Source: Trichomonas tenax
Taxonomy: Eukaryota; Parabasalia; Trichomonadida; Trichomonadidae
Length of the DNA stretch: 29,517 nt
Assembly (NCBI GenBank): GCA_023091735.1
Contig: JALKBU010000643.1
Coordinates: 1 to 29,517 of the forward strand
Reading direction: 5' to 3'
Shown here: positions 10,560 to 19,583 of the stretch, in pieces
How positions within the stretch are numbered: the first letter of the stretch is position 1
Layout: every line of letters starts with the position of its first letter
Notes under the pieces: generated by a model
The model's input: the letters and a program-made list of their open reading frames with translations, nothing else
The model's database searches: none
Told to the model about the DNA's origin: nothing
Translations under genes and position numbers: made by a program

Positions 10560-10612
10560 GTAAAATTGTTATACCATCGATCTGTGAGATCTATTCGAAC
10601 AAGAGCTAAAGA
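10560..10612 (-). repeat. 53-bp patch identical but for one base to CCDC61 coding sequence
   Basis: The minus strand of this stretch equals 13312-13364 of the plus strand at 52 of 53 positions, the one difference being A for G after TATAAC. It translates in the PDE frame to the same peptide as CCDC61 residues 29-46 (SLALVRIDLTDRWYN...), with one Asp-to-Asn change. Because this peptide fits CCDC61 family conservation and not PDEs, the CCDC61 copy is the source. Confidence 0.92.
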
Positions 10613-10988
10613 TTTAATATTCATCTGGCTAACATGACCCATAGAAATGAAATAATACACAAATTGGGTTGCATCTGTTGCGTGTCGCCAATCATGATAT
10701 GGAACAGAGCTATAATGAGACTGCACTTCTACAATAAAAGCGATGAACTCATTCCAATCAATCGGAATGTCGCTGTTGACAAGTGAGTAATAAAAGAAAG
10801 AGAATATTGACTCAAATTGTGTGGCTGTATTAATAATTTCAACCAAAAACTTGTAAGAACGATATCGTTCAATTTCTGTCTGTGGGAGTGTGCAAACATG
10901 CTCAAGAAGAGTTGTAAAATCGTATTTACAATTCAAAATATTCTTTTCAATATCTTGTAAGGCATCTCCATGAGATTTCAGCGAATTT

Positions 10989-11051
10989 TGACATGTAAAA
11001 TAACAAAAGTCACTATTTTTAACACTTATTATCTGATATTTGTCATGTAAA
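10989..11051 (+). promoter_or_regulatory. Two TGWCAYGTAAA motifs at the 5' side of the PDE pseudogene
   Basis: TGACATGTAAA at 10989-10999 and TGTCATGTAAA at 11041-11051, with a weaker TGATATGTAAT near 11062. They lie in the reverse orientation relative to the PDE gene. Being here, they suggest that this region was the PDE promoter and not coding sequence. Confidence 0.5.
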
Positions 11052-11116
11052 GTCGTAAATTTGATATGTAATGTTACCAATGAGCAAATTTTATGTGAAT
11101 TTGAGGTAGCATAACT

Positions 11117-11684
11117 TTAGGTATGCTCGATGCATGAGCAAAGGAATGCCGTTTGACTCCTGCGCGTAGCATATTTTTTCTTTTCTATTTTTTGATTTTT
11201 CTACCGGAACTCTAGCAAAAATAAGCGAGCGAACGCTATAATAGTGAGATGTATTTGTTATAATCATCAAAGAGATTCATAACACAAGCCCATTAATGAT
11301 TTGTAATGGGTTTCTGTTTGTAATCATATCATGATTAAGTAATACCTTGCTAAGATCATGAAATAGATTGCACCACTAGAATCAGCACCTACAAAAAGCA
11401 CGTACATGTTTCATCAGATTCTTCCAGGAAGGGGGTTACTCGTTAAAAATCGCAAAACCCAAAAAGTTCGACGAGAAAAAAAGTGGAGCCTTTTATAGTG
11501 TATGAAAGTGGAAACTCTGCAGGAGAAGAGATTGGTGAGCCTGGATAGAAGTCACTCCATTCTCTCCTGCTTATCATAAATGTCCATATTGGGGTAGAAA
11601 ATTAACAATGAACTGTATTGATAAATTGACAAATAAATATAACCTTATATATGACATATGTAAATAACTGTCAATAATTTTCAA
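11117..11684. other. Spacer before the kinase gene, with small hairpins and a repeated phrase
   Basis: No gene was recognised. A perfect 7-bp hairpin (CCCATTA/TAATGGG) lies near 11290-11311. The 31 bases at 11491-11521 match 20677-20707 at 27 positions, sharing TTTTATAGTG and GGAAACTCTGCA. The phrase is followed by an 8-bp inverted pair (GCAGGAGA, TCTCCTGC) at about 11519-11570. A small RNA gene is possible but not supported by any known signature. TGACATATGTAAA at about 11652 is a spaced variant of the window's promoter motif, about 20 bases before the kinase start. Confidence 0.4.
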
Positions 11685-13052
11685 ATGTCGAAAAATCTAT
11701 TTCCAAAGTTTAATTGTGATAATCTAAATATAGAATTTCAAAAAGAAGAAAAGTCGGGCGGATATGGTACTGTTTATGATGGTACGTATGATGACAAACC
11801 AGTTAAAATAAAATTTATCAAAAAAATGTCATCAATGCTGCAAATTCTACCAGAAATTCTATTTCCAATATATATCAATCATCCATCAATAAACAAAGTT
11901 GTTGGATATTCATTCGATTTAGATAATTTCCCAAATGTTAAAGATTGTTGGGCTTATCTTGTGATGGAAAAGAATGCTGATGAATCTTTAGAAATGTACT
12001 GTGACAGTGCTAAAAAAGATATAGCTGAAGGTAAAAAAGAAAGCAGATATATCTGCTTAGAACTTACATGTCAAATGTTTTGCGTATGCAGAGGTCTTCT
12101 AACTCTCAACCAATTTGACGTGCATCATTTTGATATCACTCCAAATAACATTGTTGTCAAAGAGAAAAATGCTTGGATCATTGATTTTGGTGCTAGTGAA
12201 TTTGGAAATAAAGAAGGACATGCATATACTGAAGGATTCCAAAATTTAGCTAACCCATCTGACCATTATTCCTTTATTGCTACATTGATCTATATCTGTG
12301 CAAAATGTGAATTCAAAACTCCAAACAAAGATATGCTTGCAGCAAGTAAAGACAGCGCTGACATGGAATACCTTTCATTAATGTTTTTAAAGGACGAAAT
12401 TTACTTCTATCAAAACGAAACCGATATAGATTGGATTCTTAATGAATTCAGGAAATTTAGAAATGATTACATGGAGCTAGAAAATAGTTCAGAATCTCAA
12501 GTTGCGGCATCCCAAGCTTTACAGTTTCCATCTCTATTAGCTGGCATATTAAGTTTGGATACGATTGAAAATATTGTATTCGAAGCAGAAAATGGAAAAG
12601 CACATTCGATGTTATTGCTTGCGATGATGTGGGGAAGTAATATGTTTAACAGAGTTGATAACTATTGCGCACTTTACTACTGCTTACAAGCCGCAAAACT
12701 TAAATTCAAACAATCAATCACATTGATTAAAATTTTCACGAAACGGCTAGATATCGAATATATAGGCTTGATTGATAATGGAGATATAGATATTAAAGTT
12801 TTGAATGAGATTGAAGACTCGCTCAGATCGAAACTCATCAATGATGCAAAGAATGGAAATTGGGTTGCGCAAACAAGACTTGGTTTAATTATGAAACAAC
12901 ATAATATTAACAATAGCCTAACAGAAAAGCTTATTCAAGTAGGAGAAGAACATCAATGTTTTGATCATCAATTCTCGAAGATTGTTAAATATGTGGAGAA
13001 TGATCAAGTTAATTCAAGTATACAATATTACGGTCACTCAACGCAAATGTAG
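11685..13052 (+). CDS. Protein kinase-like protein with Sel1-like repeats
   Basis: A 455-residue protein. Residues 24-30 (SGGYGTV) form a glycine loop, K43 in VKIKF is the expected ATP-anchoring Lys, HFD with D150 replaces HRD, N155 is present in PNN, and D167-F-G begins a very short activation segment. All catalytic residues are therefore kept, although Arg of HRD is Phe and no APE motif is visible, so activity is uncertain. The C-terminal part (about 280-420) has Sel1/TPR-like helical hairpins, for example around AENGKAHSMLLLAMMWG and DAKNGNWVAQTRLGLIM. Kinase-Sel1 combinations are common in trichomonads and suggest a signalling adaptor role. The kinase part is cytosolic: there is no signal peptide or membrane helix. 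It lies 175 bases before the CCDC61 gene on the same strand. Confidence 0.85.
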   Translation: MSKNLFPKFNCDNLNIEFQKEEKSGGYGTVYDGTYDDKPVKIKFIKKMSSMLQILPEILFPIYINHPSINKVVGYSFDLDNFPNVKDCWAYLVMEKNADESLEMYCDSAKKDIAEGKKESRYICLELTCQMFCVCRGLLTLNQFDVHHFDITPNNIVVKEKNAWIIDFGASEFGNKEGHAYTEGFQNLANPSDHYSFIATLIYICAKCEFKTPNKDMLAASKDSADMEYLSLMFLKDEIYFYQNETDIDWILNEFRKFRNDYMELENSSESQVAASQALQFPSLLAGILSLDTIENIVFEAENGKAHSMLLLAMMWGSNMFNRVDNYCALYYCLQAAKLKFKQSITLIKIFTKRLDIEYIGLIDNGDIDIKVLNEIEDSLRSKLINDAKNGNWVAQTRLGLIMKQHNINNSLTEKLIQVGEEHQCFDHQFSKIVKYVENDQVNSSIQYYGHSTQM

Positions 13053-13227
13053 AAAAAAAGTATATTAAAAAGCGCGGGCCTACATTTCTCAGCGCCATAA
13101 TAAATGTTGAAAAATTTGCATACAGCCAATTTGATCGTAACTCAGATAGTAGACCAATTTAATCTATGTATAATCTCAAACAAGATGTTCATGAATAAAT
13201 AATTTTTTATGCACGTTTAGAAAAAAA

Positions 13228-13905
13228 ATGCAAAAGAGATTTGAAACAATTATAACAGGCTCTGATGGACTCTATATACTGCGTGGGAAACTACACAAGG
13301 ACGAGAGGTTTTCTTTAGCTCTTGTTCGAATAGATCTCACAGATCGATGGTATAACGATTTTACTCCGTTATTTATTCATTCTATTGCCCAACAAGTTGG
13401 AAATATAAAGAAAATCATGGTTTTCTGGGAGATATTATCGAACTATCAAGAAGAAAACGAAACAGAATACAAAATCATGGTTCATAGTGATAAAAATGAA
13501 CAAAACCAAGAAAATCCACGAAGATATCTTGTGATAGAAGAGAGAACGAGATACAGCGTTGTTAAATATCCATTACCGCTTGAAAAAATGCCTTTTGCAA
13601 TTGAAGAGTTTCAAGAAAACCTTAGATATTTCTACAGCAAGATACAGAGCTTAGAGAGCACCAGAATTCTTAACGAGAAGGAGATGAATCACTTAAGAAA
13701 AGAATTATATAATTCAATTGTCAATAAAGAGCAAATCAAAAAGACATCGAAAAAGCAACTCGCAAGCTTGAAGAAACAAGTCGAATCCGAGAAGCAAAAA
13801 GTGTTTAATCAAAAAATGCTAATAACATCAATATATCCTAAAAAGAAGAAGTCAAAATCCAGTGCAACAAGAGTTTCGATATCAGACATATACACTGATG
13901 TATAA
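13228..13905 (+). CDS. CCDC61: CCDC61/VFL3-like basal body protein
   Basis: A 225-residue protein with an N-terminal beta-rich head (about 15-118) and a basic coiled coil (about 125-200). The head has the family landmarks in order: a DLTDRWYNDFTPLFIHSIAQ stretch (residues 36-55) matching the DQWRGEF...IEDLT region of CCDC61, then GNIKKIMVFWEIL matching GNFKQFxIFxxML, then RRYLVIEERTRYSVVKYPLP (98-117) matching the RRYLILTYxxEFDRxHYPLPL segment. CCDC61 (VFL3 in Chlamydomonas) belongs to the SAS-6/XRCC4 head-plus-coil superfamily and acts in basal-body positioning and assembly, which suits a multi-flagellate cell. The tail is Lys-rich and ends with IYTDV. It is shorter than the animal protein. 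Codons 29-46 have been copied into the PDE pseudogene at 10560-10612. Confidence 0.82.
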   Translation: MQKRFETIITGSDGLYILRGKLHKDERFSLALVRIDLTDRWYNDFTPLFIHSIAQQVGNIKKIMVFWEILSNYQEENETEYKIMVHSDKNEQNQENPRRYLVIEERTRYSVVKYPLPLEKMPFAIEEFQENLRYFYSKIQSLESTRILNEKEMNHLRKELYNSIVNKEQIKKTSKKQLASLKKQVESEKQKVFNQKMLITSIYPKKKKSKSSATRVSISDIYTDV

Positions 13906-14184
13906 TATCAAAAAGTTTATCAATATAATTTAATATTATCTTAATTATTCAAAAATACAACTACATACATTATTAAGGTGTAGATGTTGTTCAAAATTCA
14001 TATACATTTTGATTCAAAGAAAAATTAATTTGATATCAAAATATTTGCAAGAATTTCATTGATTGATTACAGCAGCATTCATTTATCCAATTGCTTTACA
14101 ATGAAAAAAATATTTAGAAATATTCAACTTTATAATATATCAAAAATATATAAATAAAATAAAAAAAGTAAACAATAAGTGAAA

Positions 14185-15552
14185 TTACTCTTGTTCTTGA
14201 GTTTCCTCTCTTCCATCGTCGTCGACGATTCTTCCGACTCTGAGTGGCTTTGGTTTTGCTGCTTCTGGATCCTTTGCGTGGGCCATTCTTGCGAGAGCCT
14301 TTCTTGAAACAGCATCCATCTGCTTGGCTCTCTCATATCTCTGTCTGTGGAGTGTCTTTGGAAGGTTCTGCTTCTCAGCAATCATCTTCACTTCAGTGGC
14401 ATGCTTCCACTTCTTGAGGAGTCTTTCGTTCATGTTTTGAGCTTCTTCTTCCTTCTTTGTTCTCGCTGTTAAGACTTCGTTAGCTTTAGTCTTGAAAAGT
14501 CTGATAGACATATCATGGCTACCTGTGATGACGAACTTGGAATCATGTGAGAAGCAGCAAGCGTGGACCTCCTGCATACGCTTTGTGTGATAGCAGTCGA
14601 GGCTCTTGATCTGGGACCAATCCCAAATTCTTACAGTGTGATCATATGAACCAGAAACGAATTCGCGACCATTGGGTGAGAAGTTGACACATGTGACTGT
14701 TCCCAAGTGATCTGTGAAGACTCTGATTGCTGACTCTGTCTTTCTGACATCAAACAAATAACATGCTGAGTCATCATTGCCTACGATGAAGTAGAAAGGC
14801 TTTTGTGGGTTCCAGTCGACTGCATTGGACTTTGTTTTCATTGTGATTGTTCTAGCAATCGTTGATGTACGAACATCAGCGATGACAATGCTTCTATCTT
14901 CAGCACAAGCGCAGATAAGATTTTGTTCATTCTGGTTGAAAACCGAATCAGTGAATTGATGAATTGGGCTGTTAAACTTAAGGATTGGCTGGTTGCGATG
15001 TGGTGTCCACAGCATTAAAGCTTCACCACCAGTGACAAACTGATCATTTGCGTAAGAAAAGTCGATTGAACTTAAATGTCCGTGTGGTGATGTAAAATCG
15101 AAGTGAACATCGTCGTCACTGTCTGAATCGACACGGAAGCCGTATATATGGGAACTTGCGTTAACTCCGAGAACAAGATTTGATTTGTGATCTGTGCAGA
15201 TATCGTTCACGCACGATCCTGTATGAAAAGTGTGAATACACTCGCGTGCTGATAAGTCCCAAATGCGAATATCACCGTCAAAACTACCAGAAACTAATGT
15301 TGGTGTTTCATTTTCGCGATGGTCGCGTGCTAAAGCTGTAATTGTATCGGCATGGCCCTCCAAAGAGCCAACGAATGGTTTTGCAAACATTTTTTTCATT
15401 TTTGCTGCACGAATAGCCCTGACGTATTCGATTTGCTGCGACATTGGGTGTAATTCTGGCGCAGTGTTCTTCAGTATCCTGAGTCCGTCAGTTTTTGTTG
15501 CGCGCGCGAAATCTGCTTCACGACGTGCGATAACTTGGACTTTAGGTTTCAT
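14185..15552 (-). CDS. SOF1: Sof1/DCAF13 WD40 ribosome-biogenesis factor
   Basis: A 455-residue protein, the usual length for Sof1. The N-terminus contains the ELHP and FAKPF-SLEGH features of the family, followed by WD40 repeats from about residue 60 (LVSGSFDGDIRIWDL, FVSGSYDHTVRIWDW, FVITGSHDMSIRLFKTKAN). The C-terminal Sof1 domain begins near YHTKRMQEV and includes KKWKHATEVKMIAEKQNLPK. It ends in a charged tail. In yeast and animals Sof1 belongs to the U3 snoRNP/SSU processome and is needed for 18S rRNA maturation in the nucleolus. The start is at the first ATG after an A-rich leader. The gene is divergent from the RPA gene, sharing a 630-bp spacer with four promoter-type motifs. Confidence 0.95.
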   Translation of the reverse strand: MKPKVQVIARREADFARATKTDGLRILKNTAPELHPMSQQIEYVRAIRAAKMKKMFAKPFVGSLEGHADTITALARDHRENETPTLVSGSFDGDIRIWDLSARECIHTFHTGSCVNDICTDHKSNLVLGVNASSHIYGFRVDSDSDDDVHFDFTSPHGHLSSIDFSYANDQFVTGGEALMLWTPHRNQPILKFNSPIHQFTDSVFNQNEQNLICACAEDRSIVIADVRTSTIARTITMKTKSNAVDWNPQKPFYFIVGNDDSACYLFDVRKTESAIRVFTDHLGTVTCVNFSPNGREFVSGSYDHTVRIWDWSQIKSLDCYHTKRMQEVHACCFSHDSKFVITGSHDMSIRLFKTKANEVLTARTKKEEEAQNMNERLLKKWKHATEVKMIAEKQNLPKTLHRQRYERAKQMDAVSRKALARMAHAKDPEAAKPKPLRVGRIVDDDGREETQEQE

Positions 15553-15589
15553 TTTTTTTAATTTTAGTTGAAGACACCACTAAATTTGT

Positions 15590-15819
15590 TGTCACGTAAA
15601 TTATATCTGCTATGTAAATATTAAAAATAAAAATCGAAATGAATCAAATCCTTTAATTCACCATCTATAAATATGAAATATTTCAATTCCATTTTGAAAA
15701 TGTTTATTTTGCCATGTAAACAATCCTGACATGTAAAAATAATTAAAATAAATCGAAAATTTAATAATCAACATATCTTAGATGAAATATTGTGGATGAA
15801 ATAATTTCTGTCACGTAAA
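15590..15819 (+). promoter_or_regulatory. TGWCAYGTAAA motifs in the divergent SOF1-RPA spacer
   Basis: TGTCACGTAAA at 15590-15600 and 15809-15819, TGACATGTAAA at 15727-15737, and a weaker TGCCATGTAAA at 15710-15720. The nearest is 38 bases upstream of the SOF1 start. The remaining spacer to 16186 is AT-rich without a recognised gene; the short frame at 15964-16149 (-) is not convincing. Confidence 0.6.
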
Positions 15820-16186
15820 GTTTGGTATTTTGGTAAAAACTTCTTAAATCAGACTTTTGCACATATGATTGTTATATAAAATAATGCTAAAGCTAAATCA
15901 CAAAGAATTGGGCTAAAATAACGACATTTCAAAATTTCAATTGCAACATTCCGAATAAAAATATTAAAAATGAATTATGTTATTGCTGTAGATGATAAAA
16001 ATACCAAAATTTTTCTTCCAAATCGAGATTTCAAAAAGTCTACCAAGAGATTTCGCGATTTTGATGCGAAAAATCGTAAACATGCAATTAATAGATATAA
16101 AATCATAGAACAAATCGAAAAGTGATTTCGCGGCAAAATTTGAGAACATAAGACGTTAAGCGTGGGAAAAAAATAATTTATAGTTA

Positions 16187-17944
16187 ATGTCGATTAATCA
16201 GCTCTCACGAGGCTCAGTGAACGAAGCATGCACATCAGGCACCATCAAGGAGGGAACTGTTTTCCAAATCGTCCAAATTTCGACCAAAAAGCCAACAACA
16301 CAGCGTAGAATCGCATTGAGCGACGGCGCCTTCGTTGTTACTGGTGTTGTCTTCGATCCCGCTGAGGACATGTTCAACAACGATGAAGTGAAGGTCAACA
16401 GTATCATTTCGTTGAAGAGATGCACGTTTTCTAAGGCTAATGACAAATGCACGGTAAACGTCAACGACATCGAGGTCATCCAGTTGGATGTTCCCAACCA
16501 GCTCGGTTCACCAGTCAAGTGGACACCGGACGCAAAGGTCGAGAGAGAAGCAGCTAAGCCATCACCAGCAAAGTCTGCAAGAGAGGCTCCACCGCCACCA
16601 CGCAGGGTCCAGCGCATCCAATTCGACCCTATCAGCCAGCTCAGCACATACAGCAACAACTTCACTATCCTCGCGCGCGTTGTGAAGAAGGAGTTCAGGA
16701 ATATCGAGAACAAGGGACTCAAGTTGCTTTCCGTTATTCTCGCTGACCAAACGGGTGAGATCAAAGGCACATTCTGGCGTGACAATGCTGTCAAGTTCGA
16801 TGAGATCATCCAGGAGAACCAGGTCTACACTTTCTCCGGTGGCAAGATCCAGTTCGCAAAGAAGCAGTTCAATCCAACGAAGCATGACTGCGAGATCAAC
16901 TTCGACTCAACAACAAAAGTTGAGTTGGCAACTGATGTCAACACAGACGAAATCGGAAAAACGAAGTTCGAGTTCAAGAAGATCACTGACATCGACAACA
17001 TGAACAAGGACGCCATCGTTGATATTGTTGGTGTTGCAATCGATGTTGGACCATCATCTATCAAGAGGCTGAAGAATGGTCGTGAAGTCAACCATAGATC
17101 TGTCGAAATCGCTGATGACTCCAACAGGAAGATCGAGCTCAACCTTTGGGATGACAAGTGCGACTTGTTCACAGAAGGAACAAACCCAGTCGTTGTTCTC
17201 AAGGATGCAAAGATCGGTGAATTCAACGGCAGAAAGAACCTGACAGCAAGCGGCAGAATCTTCATCGATCCAACTGATATCCCAGAAGCTGAACAGATGC
17301 ATGAATGGTACAGCGGAAACCCATCACTTGATACAATCAAGGGATTCACCGCTGCAGGCTCCGGCGAAAATGCTCCAAGAAGAACGCCAATCGTTTTGCT
17401 TAAGACAATCGCTGATGAGAATGTTGGCGGAAACGGACAACCACAGTATGTCGATGTCATTGCATCCATCTTCAACTTCGTTCCAGGAAGATCTTTCTTC
17501 TATCTCGCCTGCCCGAACGAGAAGTGCCAGAACAAGGGTCTCAAGGAGAGAGATGGCGGTCTTTTCTGCGATTCCTGCGGCCAGATGATCACAAATCCAA
17601 ACCCACGCTACAGCTACAGAATCGAGCTCGCTGATTTCACCGGCGTTCTTCCATTCGTCCAAGTCTTCGGCGATGACGCTGGTGTCGATAAGCTCACAGG
17701 CTGCGATGCTCGCACATTCAAGGCTGAGTGGGATGAGATCGAGGATGAAGACAAAGTTTCAGAAATGGTCAGGAAACTCAACGAACGTTCGAAGGGTAAG
17801 GAATTCAGGTTCAGACTTAAAGCCAGTGAACACACTTACAACGAAAAATCCTCTGTTAGATTCAACGTTCTCGGTGTCTATGATGTCAACTACCGCGAAG
17901 CTTCCAAGAAGAAACTCGAAGAAATTGCAAAATACAACGAATAA
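16187..17944 (+). CDS. RPA1: Replication protein A large subunit (RPA1/RFA1)
   Basis: A 585-residue protein with the standard four-OB-fold order. The RPA70N-type domain covers about 1-110, and a Pro/Ala-rich linker follows. DBD-A starts near residue 145 (IQFDPISQLSTYSNNFTILA), including the GTFWRDNAVKF segment. DBD-B lies at about 260-370 with LNLWDDKC. DBD-C covers about 400-580 with a four-cysteine zinc site C442, C447, C461, C464. RPA binds single-stranded DNA during replication, repair and recombination as a heterotrimer with RPA2 and RPA3, neither of which is in this window. The gene is GC-rich in its codons compared with most neighbours, suggesting high expression. The stop overlaps TAAA and lies 54 bases from the convergent end of the Pmp-like gene. 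Confidence 0.96.
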   Translation: MSINQLSRGSVNEACTSGTIKEGTVFQIVQISTKKPTTQRRIALSDGAFVVTGVVFDPAEDMFNNDEVKVNSIISLKRCTFSKANDKCTVNVNDIEVIQLDVPNQLGSPVKWTPDAKVEREAAKPSPAKSAREAPPPPRRVQRIQFDPISQLSTYSNNFTILARVVKKEFRNIENKGLKLLSVILADQTGEIKGTFWRDNAVKFDEIIQENQVYTFSGGKIQFAKKQFNPTKHDCEINFDSTTKVELATDVNTDEIGKTKFEFKKITDIDNMNKDAIVDIVGVAIDVGPSSIKRLKNGREVNHRSVEIADDSNRKIELNLWDDKCDLFTEGTNPVVVLKDAKIGEFNGRKNLTASGRIFIDPTDIPEAEQMHEWYSGNPSLDTIKGFTAAGSGENAPRRTPIVLLKTIADENVGGNGQPQYVDVIASIFNFVPGRSFFYLACPNEKCQNKGLKERDGGLFCDSCGQMITNPNPRYSYRIELADFTGVLPFVQVFGDDAGVDKLTGCDARTFKAEWDEIEDEDKVSEMVRKLNERSKGKEFRFRLKASEHTYNEKSSVRFNVLGVYDVNYREASKKKLEEIAKYNE

Positions 17945-17998
17945 AGATTTTGTTTAATTTAAACCATTTAATATATAATAACAAACAAATGATTATTT

Positions 17999-19396
17999 TT
18001 ACTTGGTTTTCCTTTTGGATCGATTGGAAATAAGAAATATGAATAACAAACAAAAAATGATATTGCATATGATAAAACATAAAAATGAATAGCTGTCTTT
18101 CGAAAAATTGTTCACAGAATTGATGAAAGTGAGATTTGTTAATGTTGTGTTACTTGTTTCTTGTGATAATAAATTTTTTTCATCAAATTCGAAATTAGAA
18201 TTGGAAATTTGAATATTTGACGAGCTCGCATGAACTACATTTCCGGTTATTTTCGAAATATTTATGTCATCAATCTTTATTTCGCCATTCAATGAAGAAA
18301 TTATTGAATTTGCAATCATGGACTTTATAACTGTTTTGTTCATGGAAATAGTTGAATTGTTCGGTAGATCCATGAAATTCTGTGTGAATAAGTTCTTTTT
18401 AATTGATAATTCAGTGATTTCAATCGTTGAATTCTTTAAAGATCTTAAAAATGAGATCGCATTGTTCTTATAGAATGCAGAGTTCTCAATTACGACAAAG
18501 GAAGTCTCTACGATGAACAAGGGTGAACTTAGTGATATTGATTCAATTATCGATGAATTTTTAATAGTAAAGTTCGAATTCTTGGGTATTTGTGCTACAA
18601 TAGCGTTGTTGTCAATGAACGACGAATTAGTAAAGTTCAAATATGAATATGAAGAATCAATATAAAATATATGCGTTGCTTCATTTGATTTAAAAGTGCA
18701 TTCCCAAATTCCTATCATTGCAAAGTATTCTGCACTTATTAATGGTGAACTTGGAGAATCATTATTTTGAATCAAAGTATTGGAAAATTCGGCAATAGAA
18801 TTCAATACATATATCAAAGGAATGTTATACCCATGAAGCGCCAGATTGTCTGTAAATGAAGAATTGTCAAAATAGAAATTAGAAGAGGCAATTAAAAGTA
18901 TTGGACATTTTGAACTCAAACAGTTCGAAATTGTAACATTTTCAAAACCTACTTTCGAAATAGCAACTTGTAGAAGTCCTATTTTATGATCAATCGAACA
19001 ATTTTCAATGGTCAGATTGAAAAACGTTGAATTTCGCCCATTTCTAAATATCAATATTGGCATTCTAAACTCTGTAATAATGGTGTTACCAAAGGTAATG
19101 TTTGTGCGATTATTTATATATAAAAATGAACGATCTTCGATCAGATATTTTTTTCCGCTGATTATAGAGTAGTTTAAATCGAATGAAACATAACTATTAG
19201 CTGTTTCATGTATGAATTTCCTTAATTCTTGCAAATCCTCGAAAGACTCAAATTGTTTTTTTTCGAATGTTACATTAATACCTGTGTTAATATACTGAAT
19301 AGCTTCTGAATGTTCGCATGGATCATATTTTGTGCAATGAGTGATATTGTGTCCTTCAGAATCTAGAGATACTCTAAAAAATATTAAACATAGCAT
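17999..19396 (-). CDS. Pmp-like beta-helix surface protein with C-terminal anchor
   Basis: A protein of 465 residues from the ATG at 19396 (the frame opens slightly earlier, but without an ATG). It starts with a short hydrophobic stretch (MLCLIFFRVSL) that may be a signal peptide. Residues of about 60-420 are a run of irregular short strands rich in Asn, Ser, Ile and Phe with many N-x-S/T sequons, such as NSSFIDNNA and NLTIENCSI, the look of a right-handed parallel beta-helix. One membrane helix (about 433-455, SFLCFIICNIIFCLLFIFLI) and a short basic tail SNRSKRKTK follow. This is the architecture of the Pmp-like proteins described in Trichomonas vaginalis, which are named after chlamydial polymorphic membrane proteins and suspected of host-cell adherence. 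It is probably a glycosylated cell-surface protein. The stop overlaps TAAA. Confidence 0.8.
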   Translation of the reverse strand: MLCLIFFRVSLDSEGHNITHCTKYDPCEHSEAIQYINTGINVTFEKKQFESFEDLQELRKFIHETANSYVSFDLNYSIISGKKYLIEDRSFLYINNRTNITFGNTIITEFRMPILIFRNGRNSTFFNLTIENCSIDHKIGLLQVAISKVGFENVTISNCLSSKCPILLIASSNFYFDNSSFTDNLALHGYNIPLIYVLNSIAEFSNTLIQNNDSPSSPLISAEYFAMIGIWECTFKSNEATHIFYIDSSYSYLNFTNSSFIDNNAIVAQIPKNSNFTIKNSSIIESISLSSPLFIVETSFVVIENSAFYKNNAISFLRSLKNSTIEITELSIKKNLFTQNFMDLPNNSTISMNKTVIKSMIANSIISSLNGEIKIDDINISKITGNVVHASSSNIQISNSNFEFDEKNLLSQETSNTTLTNLTFINSVNNFSKDSYSFLCFIICNIIFCLLFIFLISNRSKRKTK

Positions 19397-19429
19397 TGTC
19401 ACATTTATATTTACAAATTATTTTGATAA

Positions 19430-19440
19430 TTTACATGTCA
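19430..19440 (-). promoter_or_regulatory. TGACATGTAAA motif upstream of the Pmp-like gene
   Basis: The minus strand reads TGACATGTAAA, in the same orientation as the gene and 33 bases before the ATG at 19396. Confidence 0.55.
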
Positions 19441-19583
19441 AATATTTTTATGAACACTCTTGTTTTTAAAAACATATTTACATAGGCCAATGGATGCTAA
19501 TTACTCAACAAAATGCAATATTTTTTATGAAATAGACAGTATTTAAGATATTATTTGAAAAAAGAAATATTAAATTAAACCGA

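Larger units (their letters stand above)
10104..11080 (-). pseudogene. 3',5'-cyclic nucleotide phosphodiesterase, catalytic core lost
   Basis: The upstream part (to about 10613) encodes the beginning of a class I PDE catalytic domain, ending with the signature YHDWRHATDATQFVYYF. The downstream part, in another frame from about 10558 to the stop at 10104, resumes at the IIFSTDMSKH block, then gives MKLADLSNTCRPF with the metal-binding Asp and the NDQIGFYRF block with the purine-binding Gln. The segment between, which should hold the HDxxHxGxxN metal site and the following His motif, is missing. Exactly there lies a 53-bp piece of the CCDC61 gene followed by a frameshift and stop. No in-frame ATG precedes the domain either; an out-of-frame ATG at 10971, 18 bases after a promoter-type motif, may be the former start. 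The normal enzyme hydrolyses cAMP or cGMP; this copy cannot. Confidence 0.88.

Noticed and set aside
11480..11580. Possible U5 snRNA (GCCTTTTA phrase followed by GGAAACTCTG)
   Set aside because: The stem around the supposed loop does not form and no Sm site follows; the resemblance is too weak.
16198..17835. Long open frames antisense to and out of frame with RPA1
   Set aside because: They are shadows of a GC-rich coding sequence; the RPA1 frame has clear domain matches.
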